Source of the DNA: Sphagnum magellanicum
Taxonomy: Eukaryota > Streptophyta > Sphagnopsida > Sphagnales > Sphagnaceae
Length of the DNA stretch: 64,000 nt
Direction: 5' to 3'
NCBI GenBank assembly: GCA_021904315.1
Contig: CM038919.1
Location: forward strand, 23,043,666 to 23,107,665
Shown: positions 1 to 13,175 of the stretch, piece by piece
How the letters are laid out: each line of letters begins with the position of its first letter
Position numbering within the stretch: the stretch's first letter is position 1
Position numbers and translations under genes: made by a program
The notes under the pieces: generated by a model
What the model was told of the DNA's origin: nothing
Databases searched by the model: none
Seen by the model: the letters and a program-made list of their open reading frames with translations, nothing else

Positions 1-100
1 AATAGTTTTTGAGCTTTGGGGCCGAGGAAAAAAAAAGGTGGGGGCGGTTGTGGTAGGGGTAGATAAAAACAACACTAATCAAACACTTCTTCAGAGGGGA

Positions 101-775
101 ACCATACAAACGGTGAGAAATTTAAAGTGACGAGTTCATAAGGTTCCATTTTTTAAAAATTGAAGGTGAACACCTCCTGCACACTAATTGGCCCTAATAG
201 ACCGCGAACGGTTTGCAATGCCATACAGCCCACGCCAATTGGCCCTCACAGACCGCGATCATCACTGATCGAGCGGTTTGTAATGCCATACAGCCGGTTA
301 GGAGGTGTGCATCCGCGATAACTAAAAAACATGCCACCCAAAACCTTGAAAGGGACACACTAAAAACGGGAGAGTTAGATGATGAAGCAAGCCCGACCTT
401 CCTTCAAGAACACAGGGTTGACAAATATGGAGGGCAACCATACAAACGGCGAGAAATTTAAGACGACGGGTTCGTGAGGTTCCATTTTTTAAGAATCGAA
501 GGTGAACACCTCCTACACGCTAATTGGCCCTTACAGACTGCGAACGGTCTGTAATGCCATACAGCCCACGCCAATTGGCCCTCACAGACCGCGATCATCA
601 CTGATCAAGCGATCTGTAATGCCATACAGCCGGTCAGGAGGTGTGCATCCGCGATAAACAAAAAACATGCCACACTTTGCAGAAAAGGACACTAAAAAGG
701 GGAGAGTTGGATGATCAAGCAAACTCGACCTTCCCTCAAGAACACAAGGTTGACAAATACGGAGGTCACATACCA
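101..775. repeat. 336-bp tandem duplication
   Basis: Two adjacent copies of a unit of about 336 bp: ACCATACAAACGG starts at 101 and again at 437, and similarity runs through both units to about 775. Each unit contains an inner repeat in which AATTGGCCCT and AATGCCATACAGCC each occur twice, about 51-64 bp apart. The short ORFs over it are broken differently in the two copies, so I do not call a gene. Confidence 0.85.
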
Positions 776-1041
776 GGCACTGCCGGAGAAGCTTTGGGAT
801 CATCAAATGCCCAACCCTACTTCTCCTCACGGGTTCGAATGGGTCCTTGGACAACAAAGGAGGAAGAAGAAGAGCAGGCCAGATTCACTCTTATAATAAT
901 ACTTCAATGTAGCTTCACCTCGGTCTCTGTTTTCACATAATCTTGGTGAGGCCACCTTCACCAGCGTCCCCAGAGACTTTCAACAAAGTTATAGGTAGTA
1001 CTAAAGAAGTCCCGAAAAGAGGGAGGGCAGAAACAACTCAC
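776..1041. other. Flank between tandem repeat and SPIRRIG-like exons
   Basis: No gene or RNA is supported. Any next (3') exon of the minus-strand SPIRRIG-like gene should lie here, but I could not recognise one. The gene appears to be cut off where the tandem repeat begins. Confidence 0.4.
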
Positions 1042-2630
1042 ATTGCCCTTTTGGCTCTGCACTGGATTCCACAATTCGCAATGCCAATTGCTCACAGTAG
1101 AAGTAACCACAACCTGTCTGGAAATTGTGTTTCAAACTAACTTCACCAGACTCTGTGCATAAGATTCAACAGGGAAACCCAAGTCAGTATTCATTTCAAC
1201 AAAGACTCCATACTATTTTGGAGCTAAAAGGACTTGAAGAAGCAGACAAGACAGGGTTTAGAGTTTAACTTCAGGCTCAGCATCTAAGGATTCCAACACA
1301 GAACCCATGAGAGCATATACCTGAACGGCAAGAGAGCTGGATGCAGTTCAAGAGCAACGAGACCACCCCTACTGTGTAGCTTGCATCGCCTGTATGTGCA
1401 TCAAAATCCATCATGAGTGTCAAGAACACCTCAACCTGCAAAACCAATTCCCCAACCAAGTATAAATAGACCTATTTTGAAAAACTAAAAAAACTCTAAA
1501 GATAAGCTCCAGAAAAATAAGCACCGGGGACAAGAAAAGAGAGATTTGAACACACACCAGTTCATGAGTCTCAATATACTTTGCATTGCTTCCATTGGTC
1601 ACTTGTCAGCAACAATCCTAGTATCTGGAAGATCCACCAATAGCTTGAGAAAACAATCAATCTTTGTAACCCAATGCAAAGGGGTTTAGGGTTCGGTGTC
1701 AGACAACTTTCCCAAACAGGGGTGCACATACAATCCAAAGCATTTTTAATTGGGCAAAAATAATTGATGCAGATGAGGCTAGGACCTGCATGACATGTCG
1801 ATGAAGCTGTGCGAGGTGGAGTTGTTGCAGCTATCTTTTTGAAGCTATCAGAGTGTGACAACATGGGTATCATACCACCCAATGCAATCATATGAAACAT
1901 CAGCTGCAGCGAATCATCTTCCGCTAAGCTTTGTGTTGCAACAGGGTGTTGTGCCAAAGCCTTGATGATGTGCACTACACCTCCTTCCACCTATCACCAT
2001 GACCCATTACAAAAGAACTTAGACCAAGGGAAACACAAAACAAAAAAACCCTTTGAGAGACAATCAATCTAAACTAAGCTCAAAAAATGAATTTACCATC
2101 GCTCGACGACTCTCATTTCTGATGTCATCAGTCAATTTCGATCCATCCAAAGTGGGGAGCAGGGCTGTGACAGAACTTGCAGAAACAGCAGAGCTAAGCA
2201 GGGGATGCAAAACAAGCACGAGGGATGAGAGAAGGCCTGCATCCAATAGTGGCTGCACATCCAGTGGCTGCACAAAGAACCAACTCATTTACACTGTACC
2301 TTAGGATGATGATGATGATGATGAGGAGGAGGAGGAGGAGCTCAATCAAGTACATAGTGGGTCAACACAACAAAGCAATTTCAAGTGTATCCTAGCACAA
2401 TCTCTCACCCACAATCCACGCTGCATTCGCAGAGAGCTGTACTACTTTCTGTTGGAGTGATGACCAGACACACATCTTTCATTTCTGTTTTCCCTTTTGT
2501 TGGTAGAAGGTGAAGAAGAGCTTGATGCAGAACACATACCAGAGCAACAAGACCTTCGAGTGCAAACAACAAATTGGCACCAAAAGAAGACTCTCACATA
2601 GTGATGAGATCTCCTCCAAATCGGTTCAAA
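1042..2630 (-). pseudogene. SPI: SPIRRIG/BEACH-domain protein, N-terminal exons, disabled
   Basis: Family: large WDFY3/LYST-type BEACH proteins of plants (SPIRRIG, BCHB), which act in membrane trafficking and RNA-granule biology. Six exons lie in family order on the minus strand, with AG/GT borders: about 2630-2540 (ends GANLLFALEGLVAL), 2267-2097 (PLDVQPLLDAGLL), 1990-1786 (VEGGVVHIIKALAQHP, EDDSLQLMFHMIALG, then LHRHVMQ), 1624-1558 (ILGLLL, NGSNAKYIETHEL), 1435-1321 (VEVFLTLMMDFD, GDASYTVGVV) and 1152-1042 (ESGEVSLKHN, CGYFYCEQLALRIVES). Border phases match from exon to exon. Lesions: the 1990-1786 exon needs a +1 shift between SDSFKK and LHLAQLHRHVMQ. The 1624-1558 exon (67 nt) has one extra base near 1597-1598. 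The 2630-2540 exon has TGA at 2596-2594, or needs a shift, before GANLL. BEACH and WD40 parts are absent. Introns are kept, so this is not a processed copy. The family assignment rests on remembered family sequence and is strong. Pseudogene status is likely, with sequencing error as the alternative. Confidence 0.85.
2304..2341. repeat. GAT/GAG trinucleotide microsatellite
   Basis: A run of GAT units passes directly into GAG units. It lies in the intron between the first two recognised SPIRRIG-like exons, immediately upstream (in gene sense) of the acceptor of the 2267-2097 exon. Confidence 0.9.
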
Positions 2631-3600
2631 CTGCAGCATTGCCTTTCTAATCTACGTGTTTGCAATGCAGCTGGACCACATAGCAAGAATGGAATGAAGC
2701 AACAATGGCCAATAGATCAAGAGTTTCCAAATTGACCAGGAATGGCTACCCTACTTACACATATGATGCCCACTAAAACTAAAGAAAGCTAAAGTAACCT
2801 TGACTCCGATGACGTTTTACTGGTTGGGAGCACAAAAAGGAACATCATTAACTCGTATACACATGGCTGCTGCCAAATATAAAATTCCACACTCGGTAGA
2901 CAGGTGATGCAAGTTTCCAGATCAGAGCTCCTTCTGGGAAGGAATCGTGAGATAAAATTGACAGATGAGGGCACTGTGAAAGGTCTAAAGAGGCTGTATG
3001 GGGCTGAAAAAGATATAGGATTACATGCAATCCACAGCCCAGGATGTGATGATTTTGATGCACGGTGACCAAAACCACAACAATAGTATAAAGGGGTCAC
3101 CGGAACTAACACTCTTACGACTCTGGGAAACATCACTGAAATATGTGAAAACGAAGGTAGAAACAAAAGTTGAACAAAGTGGGACCTGGTTGAAGGCATC
3201 GGCAGAAGCACAGCCAAGATGGTGCGGACGGTTGTCCAACATAGGCCCACCCAATCCACCACTTCGCCACTCCCCATCACAAACCCTACCCCAGCGTCGT
3301 CACAACCACCAGACCACCCGTCCAATCACCCCAAACAATGATTCCTTGTGAAGAATTTGAGGTATTGCATCGGCGACAAAATATGACACATTCCTTCCTC
3401 GCCATACTCTTCAAGGCTGACAATTCCAAACCCTAACCCTAGAACAATATCTCCGGATCAAACTGGGTTTCCTTTGGGAACATGATGGGAGCACATTGGG
3501 AACAAGGGAAAAAACAAAAAATCCCTCTCCCCCCACCCCCTCAAAAAGAAAGAACCTGGACTGTTCTCAAAAGAATTCGTCACCGTTTTCGGCCCGGGCT
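2631..3600 (-). other. Possible upstream part of the SPIRRIG-like gene
   Basis: No firm exon. At about 2940-2830 on the minus strand one frame reads ALIWKLASPVYRVWNFIFG. It aligns loosely with the family segment that precedes the GANLL exon (hydrophobic stretch, then F-x-x-G). It ends at a stop and needs a frame change to continue. The rest is unassigned, with a CCCTAACCCTAG stretch at about 3430-3445. Confidence 0.25.
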
Positions 3601-6548
3601 ATAATACCCCTCGCAAAGAACACGCTGCCCATTTAGCTTGCTCGCACATGTGGGCTGTGCAACAGGGCTCAACCAGCGAAATTGGCCATGACAGGGAGGA
3701 ATAAAAAAGGTCATTAGGCTGTAGAAGCACGACTCACAGCACGAGCGACGAGGGGTTGCAGCTCAACCTCAAGCTCGGCAGAAGAGGAAAACCATCTTTC
3801 CCCTTGTGAGAACCATCAACTCGTCTAAGAGGGAGTGGAGGTCCCTAGTTCTTATTATCTTAAATCATTATAAGGATAACCAGATCTCCTGTTTTAGAGG
3901 TATGATATCAAGGTTTTAATTTTTTTTATAATATCAAGTATGTAGAATTTTTTTTAAGGCTAAATTTACACTAAAGAAGAATTCTCCAAGTTTTTGTCCA
4001 AAAAATGACAACATTTGTCCCAAAGAAAATACTAGTGTACTGATTAGTCCTATCTTTAGTTACTTTTGTAATCAAACCACATAACAAGCGTCACAAGAAT
4101 GGAAGTTGGAACCAAGAACTTCATCAAAGTGATCCGAAAAATGGCAATTGAAAATCAACTACGAAAATAACATAATCTCAACCAAATGTAAATAAATAAA
4201 AAGTATGATTTTTGACCACAAATACATCTAATTTAATTGTGGCATTCAGGTCTTATTTTTTCATATACATACATTAAGAATAAAGACAATCATCTTGACA
4301 ACGGGAAGTCATCGATACATTTAGCCAAAGTTCATTAACCCAGCCAGTGGCTCAAGGGGTTTTGATTTCCAAATGGGCTTCAAAATTAACATTCAAAATG
4401 AACCAAAGACATATCTGAGATTAACAACGCTTTGAATGTGAAATTCAAATTGGGTACCCCATTTAGATTATTATTTTTACATTAATCGTATTAAGATCCT
4501 CTGGCTTTTGTTTCAAGAATTATGTACATATAGTAGCAAAATTGTCCTCGGGTAGTCCTCACAACTAATTACAAAGTCAATTTTTTTCCTTTTGTGATGG
4601 GCATATTTGATTGGCCCATCACAATAATAATAATAAAATCAATATTTGAACATTCCCAAAAAATATATATTGTAATCTCCTCCTTTGGGCTGCTTACACA
4701 TAGTACTTTCAGTATTCTTAAAGATTCAATATCTTCTTTACAACATTTTGTGAATTGAAAAAAAAAATTCCTGAAATTATTTCAGGAAAGATACCCTCCC
4801 CGCCCCCCCCCAAAAAAAATAGTGGGAAGTTGGAACCCACTCAAACAGCGAGTGGGCTTACGAACTTTTTACATAAATTCCCCTGGTGCCTAATAATTTG
4901 GTTAGCGGAAAATACAAATAGGGGAACAATGGGTACTCCTGAAAACATGTCCTTAGTCCACGCTTTTAGAATTGTCTTTTGGCCCTCAAATTAACTGGTT
5001 GGCAAGGCAATGAGAGCTCAAATTTAGTACTAAATTTAATCTATAGACCATAAATCTTAGAGAATGGGGCCAAATGCACAACAAGAGGCAGTGAAGCATT
5101 AGTGCATACTCTTGTCCAAGAGTAGCAATAATAGGAAAAAAATTGAAGAACTCAAGAATATGCCGAAATTGAGATTGTAATTCCTCTAGCACACCTATAT
5201 CTCCTAAAGAGCACCAAACTTTTAAATCCAGCGCTAGCTTTGCATACACATTCACGGTCATGACCTATGTCTCCGGAAGCACCAGACGGTCTATGTAAAG
5301 TGCTGGAATATTGAATTTATATTATTGTCGACAACACATCGGCACCAACCATTAGCCTTCCACAACTTTTTTTTTCTTCAAATGTAAGTAGTTCCTAATG
5401 TGGCTACATAGCTAAGTCTTCAATTAACATAAGCGGATATGTATAAGTATGATATTTGACGACATAGAGCACAAACAAAAGACTACAATCTCCTACAAAG
5501 CGAATGACAAGTAAATAAAACTAACTATTTAGTACTAATTGAAATTGCAATCCACATGAGGAATTCAAATCATGTCTAAATCATGTTAATCATGGGCTGT
5601 TGAAATACCGGGACTAAGCACAAAATTGCCAGTCACTTTTGAAAAATTACCAGGAGACCAAAACTTCATAAAGTTCTAGGGAGTTTGATATAAGCATCTT
5701 TAGGCTATGTGGCCAGATAGCCATTTTATGGATGCACGGGGCAACTAGGTATTTGGCCACATTTCATAAGAATAGACTGCATATGCTTATGTATGCTAAT
5801 GTTTGTTTGGTAAAACAAAATGCATTTGTAATATGCAGGAATCGTATCTATACATAGCAGTCATTACTTCTCCAAGAAAAAATTGAAGTTAAACACTCAA
5901 CAGATAGGGTGTTATTTATTTGCAAGGGGTATAAGCCCAGTCCAAAACCGATGACGAAATCTTTTGGGAAGAGATATTTCATGCAGCCTACGGGAAGGCC
6001 GAAGCATGCACTCAAGGTGCCTTGCTTTTTTTCTTTTTAGGTTTTTTTTCGGGGGTGGAGGATGGGGAGAGGAATTTTTTTCATGTTTCTCTGGTTCCCA
6101 ATGTGTTCTCAATATGTTCTCAATGGGTTCCCATCAAATTCCCAATATGTTCCTCAACATGTTTTCCATAAGCACCTCACTTTTATCCCACCTACGTTGG
6201 CAAATGTTGTCCGTCTTTCACCTATCACCTATATAGCTGGGCCAAAGGGGAGGACCTCTATATTTCAAAATAGAACCTGGAGTGATTGAAAATTTATTGT
6301 TTGTCAAAATGGAATCATGAAAATTAGACAAACATGTGTTGAGCCTGCCAAGATACTACGGTGATTAAAAAAGTTGCTTAAAAGTTTATAACCTAAGTTC
6401 ATTTCAGTGATCCAAAGAAGTGGGACCCAGGACCATGAAATCATCAGCTTAGCCTGACAAAAAATAAAACTAGGGGCTAAGACTAGACTCACCAAACGAA
6501 GGGTCGTCAAGGAGGCATGCTTCCCCAAATGTTGTTTTTGTCACTTTG
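3601..6548. other. AT-rich intergenic DNA
   Basis: No conserved coding or RNA signal recognised. It contains short homopolymers (a C run near 4800) and, at about 6090-6165, a short degenerate tandem repeat of the type TTCCCAATGTGTTC. The short ORFs have no family features. Confidence 0.5.
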
Positions 6549-6645
6549 TGATGATGATCTACAAAAAGAATGGGCCAAATTTGGCTACAAGCCAAGTTTG
6601 AAAATAGTTTTTTTAAAACATCCTTCTATGTTTTGGGCCACCTAC
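6549..6645. repeat. Dispersed repeat with GCCAAATTTGGCT core
   Basis: Similar segments occur at 53575-53670 and 54672-54780. All carry a GATGATC or GGTGATCAT start, a palindromic CCAAATTTGG core and a tail ending in a TATTTTG-like stretch. This third copy is the most diverged. Confidence 0.55.
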
Positions 6646-6739
6646 TATAGCCTAATGTTTTGTTTTTCAAATTTGATACATACCTAAGGTGACCATCATA
6701 TCTAAAATTATTTAGGTTCCAGATTTGGTGATTAAGCCT

Positions 6740-7330
6740 CCTTAAGGTAGGATCTGGGCATCCCGAGTGTAATGCCAGTGGCTGGTGGCTGTTTGACCAT
6801 GAAAAACCCAGTGCGATGCTCGGCTGTTTAAGCACGATGCCTGGCTGTTTTTGTTGACTTTAGTTATTTTTAGTTACTTTTTTTATTGCTCATAACTTTT
6901 GTAACTTACTTTTACTGCTGAAAGGGGTAAAGTTTGTTACTTTTTGTTATTTTTTTTACCGGATTGCCACAAAGAGTGTCGAAGAGGGACGGGATTTGGA
7001 GTTGGGGCGGGGGAGCAGGGTTTGGGAATTGGGTTTTGCAGGGGGTTTTTAAGGCAAGGTGTGGGTTTCTAGGATTTGGGGTTGGGGGGTGTGGGTTTTT
7101 GGGTTGGAGGGCGTGGGTTTTAAGTGTGGGGGGTGGGGGTCAGTGTGGGGTTTTTTTTTAAAATTTTAAAATCATATTTTGGGAAAGGGGTTGGGGGTGG
7201 TTTTAAGATTTATTTATATTTTTTGGGTTTGGGGGACATGGGATTCGGGTTTTGGAGGACGGTGTTTTTGGATTTTTTAATATTGTTTTGGTGGAAAGGG
7301 GTGGGGGTGGTTGTTAGATTACATAACCAG
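6740..7330 (+). repeat. GGCTGTTTGACC module with T-rich and G-rich tail
   Basis: The core GGCTGTTTGACC (6787) is followed by alternating TTACTTTTT/TTGTTA stretches and then by about 400 bp of G-run-rich sequence (6980-7320). The same order recurs at 14582, 16939, 17186, 26853, 36873, 40742 and 44744, always on the + strand. The many G runs give this strand quadruplex potential. ORFs here are G-run artefacts. Confidence 0.75.
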
Positions 7331-8056
7331 ATTTCTATTATTATCTTCTATAGTTAGCCAACACACAACAAGGTTTTATTTTATTTTGCGAAGAGGTTGC
7401 AATTTATTCACAAATCTTGTGCGAGGTGTTCACATTTGATGCAACCTTGGAAAATTGGAAAAAAAAACATTATTGTAGTTCACCCAAGGCCAATTTGGTA
7501 GATCCAATTTTTTTGTTATTCGAAAGAAATGTGAAAAATCCTATACATTAACATTTTTTTCCTAATGAAAAATTTCACATTATTGCAAAATTTGAAATGA
7601 GGTGTCGACCTCGTGAAAGGTTCTTGGGATTTTTTTCAAAAAAATTGCCAGAATAAGTAAGGAAATAGAGTTGAGTTCACCTTGTAGGGATAGAGAGCCA
7701 AAATATTTGGGTTTTGTTTTTTAGTCTTTGCATTCTATTCAATTCATCAAGTTTGTTAATTACAACAGAGGAGGACAACGAAGTTTTGGTCACAGTGTTA
7801 TTGAATTTACCATGTATTAAATTTATTCGTCAGTTTTTTGGAAGAAAAAAAGATAGGATATTTTTTGATGTGGTTACTTGGTTTGGAACACTATTATTTA
7901 TTCAATTTTGTGATGCGGCCACATTGGCAACCATCATCTCGGAGGATTCCAGCAAGAGTAGCTATTCGATGAATAGGAATCTAAGATTTTTTTCTCCAAA
8001 TTGTTTCTAGGACTGTTTCAATTTGCGTAAGAGCAGAGAGTTTAAATATGGCGAAT
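7331..8056. other. AT-rich DNA without a recognisable gene
   Basis: A 98-codon ORF on + (7714-8010) has two hydrophobic stretches, but no family resemblance and AT-driven codon use. I do not support it as a gene. The segment ends where the large duplicated block begins. Confidence 0.4.
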
Positions 8057-11000
8057 GGAGCTTTAATTCCTTACTTTTTTGGGAGAAGTTGTTTGAAAAT
8101 TTTCCCAAAAAGCCCCCAATGAGAAAATTACATCCCATTTCCAAATTTCACACAAATTAAAAACTCGGAAAAATAAGATCCTTCATAAAAGTAGGATTAT
8201 GAAGCCAAAATGACCAAGTGCCCACCAGAGCACCCACCAGTCCATCACGAAGGATGAATGACTGCGGACAAAAAATAGGTATCCTCGGGTTTTAAACCTC
8301 AGCTAACCGTAATGACTAGTTGTTTTGCTCGTATTCCACCTACTTTAAGGTAATATACCATAGTACCTCGAGCAATTCAACACATGTTATTTGAATAAAG
8401 AGTTTAACTTGAAATTGTCATTTCAATAAATGGGATATTCTTGAAAGTACAATATTTTCCTTTGCAAATATTATTTTTTGATTATTGAAATATTTGAAAT
8501 ATTCAACTTTTTTGAAAAACAATAAATGATTGCTATTGAACCGGCGAAGGTATTAAAGTATAATCCAACAATGTTGTCCATCATAGCTTTCTAGGTAACC
8601 AAGGCGGTTAGTGGATGGTCGTCAAGGTGAAACTTGGATCGAACTGAATGGAATTTCATTCAAAATTGATGCATGACAAGCAACCAGCAGTTCATGTACA
8701 CATGGGTGCTGGTACATTCAAACCAAATCTCGTACTATTAACATTTGCGAGAAGGTGCATTCCATCACCAAAATTTGAAACATTTATGTGAACATGGCCC
8801 TTCCCAACCAACCATGGAAGAAGAAAAAACTGTGACCACCCACCTACCTCCAACGTTTGTTCACAAAAATATGGACTTCCATCTTCTTCACCCAACCTTG
8901 CAATTAACGGAAAAGAAAAAGGGTCCTTATATAGGCCCACTAGCACCAACATGTAACAGCGAATAAAGTAATCGAAGGGACCCCCTGCTGAGTACCCAAC
9001 AGTATTGTCACCCTCAAAGAAGGACAAAGAAAAACCCCCACAACAAAGAAATTTTTCCCTTCTAAGCGTTAAGGACATGCTAGTTCATTTCACGGGCTAC
9101 GAAGAAGTCCTTCAGCCTCGACCCTTCGGAAAGGAGAAAGAAGGGGGCCACTTCAGAGCATGCTAATTGACTTCATAATCGGCCACCAAATTTTTTTATC
9201 ACCCCTAAACCCAACCTCGGAAGAAAATTTAAAAAATAATGCCCTTTAACAACATCGGACACAAAAGTTCAGGGATTCCCTCTTACCCCCTATTCCCAAA
9301 TTAAAAAAAAAAAGAAGGCCCATAGAGGGCATATTAATTCACCTCACGGGTGGCAAGAATTTGTATCTCCACCCTCTCCCAAAAAGGATGTAAAAAGACT
9401 TAGGCCCTTGAAGGCACGGAGGTTCCCATCACGGGCGGCAACAAATTAGATCCCCATCCTCCCCAAAAAGGATTAAGAGACCGGGGGCTTTCAAAACTCC
9501 CCCCTTATGGGTTGTTAGAATTTTGGTCCCTCCATTCCTCCCCCAAAGAAGACAAAAGAACGAGACTTTATTTCATCTGTTGCCAAGAAGTTCTAGGACC
9601 CCTCACTTTCGTCATCCAAAATACAAACAATTTTTCAAATATTGTGACATTTTTATAAATCAACATTGTTTCGATGCGGAAGGGGGTTAAAAAAATGGGA
9701 ATTTTTTTTTTGTAGGACCTCAGTGGCTTTGGCACAAATTATATTATTTTTACAACGCTCAAAAGTCCAGATTTTTAAAATTCTTTTTGAAGATTTAATT
9801 TATGGGAAGAATTTCTTAAAAATACTTTGGAATACATGTGGAATATTGCAATTAAAAAACGAAACAATCAACCACATAGTCTATTTCAGAAATACAACGT
9901 CGTAAATTGGCCATTTTGATAGTAACTATGTTTTTCCTTTAAAATATTGATTTATTTTTTTATGAGAACAAATATAAAATCTCCACGAATAGATTCAGAA
10001 TCGAAATTGCAAGCACAAATTTTTTTTCTAGAAAACATGGTAACAATTTTTAGGATAATTTTAGATATTTATAAAAAAGTTAATAAGGATGAGAAGCTAT
10101 ATATTTAAATATAGGGTTTAAATTAACGGTCGAATTTGGTATGACATAGACCCATGTCGGAAAATTATGTAATCACAATTCGAAATGCCATTAACGCGGT
10201 GGTGCCCTTGGTTGAAGCATGAATCTCGAAACCAAATAACACATAGAAGCTCAAATTATTTTTCCTTCCAAGGCCAAAACTTGAAACTCGTACGAATTTT
10301 CAGCCATGGAAAAGGCACTAAAAACTCTTGAATCTTCAACATTTTTGATCCAAAATCTTGAAACAAATTCCATTAAATATAACTGGATGAAAGCTCCAGA
10401 ACAATAGGAAGAACAATTTGAAATCCAAACATAGTTTTGAACTCTATCGACTTTTCAGTGACACAAATGGTTCAACAACAAACAGTTTTACGTACCAAAA
10501 ATAATGGAAATTTTATTACAGAAATTTTTATATTGATAATTGCATCAATTTATTTACAAAAAATTGTAGTAGTTAAATTACAAAAAAATATAGTATTGAA
10601 ATACTACAACATTACAATAATTCATTTGCCAAAAATTACAGAAATGTAATGACTAAATATTACATTAAGGAAAATATTGAAAAGTATAGTATTAAAATGT
10701 TGAAAAGCACAATGAGAAAAAGATTACAAAAATTTAATCACAAAAAACGACAATCTTCATGTTCTTAAAAAATACAACCATGGAATTGTGGAAAGCTTCA
10801 ATAATGGAGTTACCAAAACTTATAGTACCTAAAATATTAAAAACTATCGGAACATAAATTAATCTCTATTAACTACAGTAAATTTATCTCTGGAAATTTG
10901 TAATACGGAAAATTACAACAATTTAAATACTAAGAATTACAACAAGGTAATTACTAAGATTGATGTAGTTTAATGACTAGAAATTACAATAATTTAATTA

Positions 11001-13175
11001 TGAAAAATTACAATATTTAAATTCTTAAATGGCAACCCCATCCTAGGAGGAGCCTTTGTTTTCTTCCACGAATTCTTGTGATGGAGGCACATTGGCAAGA
11101 AGGGAATTTAGCTAGGGTGAGATGCAAAAAACCTTAGAAGTTTGGACGCCGACGACTTGAAGATTAACAGATCAGACAAACATGTTTCCACATATATGAT
11201 GAGCCGAAGAGAAGTCACAGGAATTGCCTAGGGCGGTAGATCACTGAGACAAAAGCTAAGCCGATGGGGACTAGAAACTAGATCTCGTTTTCTAAGCGTG
11301 TTGCAAGGTCATCATCCCAAGAAAAAAAAGCAAGGAGGTTACAGAGGTGCCGAAGGCCAGCATTCATGTCACTATTCTAGAGAACGTGGGTGTTGCCGCA
11401 GCCGAAGAGAATGCAGGCACCGGACGTCGTCCACCCATCCCAGAGGCTCGACCTTCAACCAAATTAGTTTCAACCTCTCCACGGGATTCCATGGCTTCAC
11501 CTACCGATGAGGCTGAATCCTCTGCCAAGATTTGAACCCCAGCTTCAAGGGTTTCCTGAGCGGTCCCCAAGGCTTCCACAACGTCTTGAAAAGGTCTAAA
11601 AAATTCATTAATGCTTATAGGAAATTTGTTTGGTCCTTGGGGCCCTTTTTTTGTCGGGTGATCTCAAAATCACATATGAACGATCCTCGCATTTCCAGAT
11701 CTGATTAATTCAAAAGCGATTGCAGAATTTTAATGCTGCATATGCGGACCTCGATAGATGCACAGGAGGTTCAGATTGTGAAAGAACAGAAGCTAGTCAT
11801 TCGTACACAGATATCCAACAACTCGTTCCAGGTTACTATGTGGATATTAGACGAGGGCTACGGAAATCACTATATTGACTTCCTGCTCGCTGCTTTGAAG
11901 GTACTTCCGGTGCCACGGTTGGCCATGTAACGTGAGAGCTGATTTTTGCATAGGATTTTTTCAGATCATATTCATAATTTTAAAAAAGATGAAAATGCAA
12001 GCAGGAATGTGCAGCCTGCAGATCACTTTCAGCAACAAAATTTCTTGTGAAGAAGAGCTGCAATATGTGGCAGGAAGGCGACATGAGTACACATGCCCAG
12101 GGCGGTGCATTAAGGTGTGGTGGGTTTTTGAGGTCATGCAAGACAGAGAACATTGTGACATCTGACCTGCAATGCCACAAATTTCTGGCCTGACATGCTT
12201 CAAAAAGTGGGGTGGTGCAATAAAGCACTCCTAACGAGTTTGTCACTACGGGAGCCAACGTACCACGTCACATAGCGAACGATTCAGAAATGTTGAGGGA
12301 CGGATCTTTGCAGCAACAGGAGATGGACTATCGTAGGGCGGCATTGCATTATGCATCTGGCTTTCGCCCGACGCTCCATCTATTCACACGAGTTATCTCT
12401 AGGTCGAATCGTGAGCTCCAACGGAGGGACGATGACCTTTTTTCCTCCAACAAGACATGAATATACTTGCTTCATCGGAAGGGCCTCTCTCCAGTAAATA
12501 TATCCACTCAACATTTAATTGCATTAAGTTGTCATAGGCTACGGATGGATTCATGCTTAAACCCACGGAGATATATTCCGGATTTCAGTGAGAGAATATG
12601 AAAGTGCAAGCCGATCGGCAATTTGAATTACTATTGTCTCTGCAGTCTTGCAGTCAACTAATTTAATTCTCATACTGCAACTAATGCCTATGTTCATCAC
12701 GGGTTTGAGGTGCGGCGTTCCAAATCCATCGATGCAGTCGGGTCGGCAGAGTTGGTAGAAGCCTTTCCAAAGGAATCAGCCCTGGTGGACCTCGTTCTCA
12801 AACCTTACAAAGGATGTAATACACATTCCTCGATAATCGTTTTGTGCGTACATGACAATCAAGTCCTATAATTTGGGCAACCACCTTGCTTGAGCAGCGA
12901 AAGCTTGAAGGGACGTGAATCTAGCTTTGTCTAGCTGCAAACATTTTTGTCATCCTCATTCTTCCAGCGAGGTGTTATTGACATTTTTGTCGTGCATCGA
13001 ACAACAGCGCCTAGAGTTTGATTAACGAACAATTATGGGAGTTTCACAGGTGTGACAACCGTCGGTTTGATGGGTGTCCAAATAGTCGGGTTTGCACGGT
13101 GGGAAGACGGAGTGCCCTCGGAAACTTTATACACACACTTTGAGATTGATGCTCTCGTGCCCAGGAGGTACCACC
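8057..13175. repeat. Large duplicated block, copy A, first part
   Basis: Nearly identical by eye to 25586-26808 (matching 8057-9282) and 31580-35618 (matching 9129-13175). Differences are scattered substitutions and small indels, such as 11 bp near 13108 absent from copy B. Copy A is uninterrupted and so shows the state before copy B was split. No intact transposon protein is seen. ORFs shared by the copies differ by amino-acid-changing substitutions, so coding constraint is not evident. Confidence 0.9.
10490..11035. repeat. Degenerate AATTACAA-type AT-rich array
   Basis: Short units resembling AATTACAATAATTTAA with TACTA or TATG spacers recur irregularly, roughly every 25-30 bp. The same array is present in copy B at about 32940-33480. 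The 70-codon ORFs over both are by-products of the repeat. Confidence 0.6.

Noticed and set aside
785..865. tRNA-like B-box (GGGTTCGAATGGG)
   Set aside because: No matching A-box, acceptor stem or anticodon arm could be folded.
7100..7357. Gly/Phe/Val-rich + ORFs
   Set aside because: G- and T-run artefacts of the module tail.
11347..11535. 62-codon + ORF kept in both block copies (also 33799-33987), with an open frame on the opposite strand
   Set aside because: Most differences between the copies change amino acids in either frame, so no sign of selection for coding.
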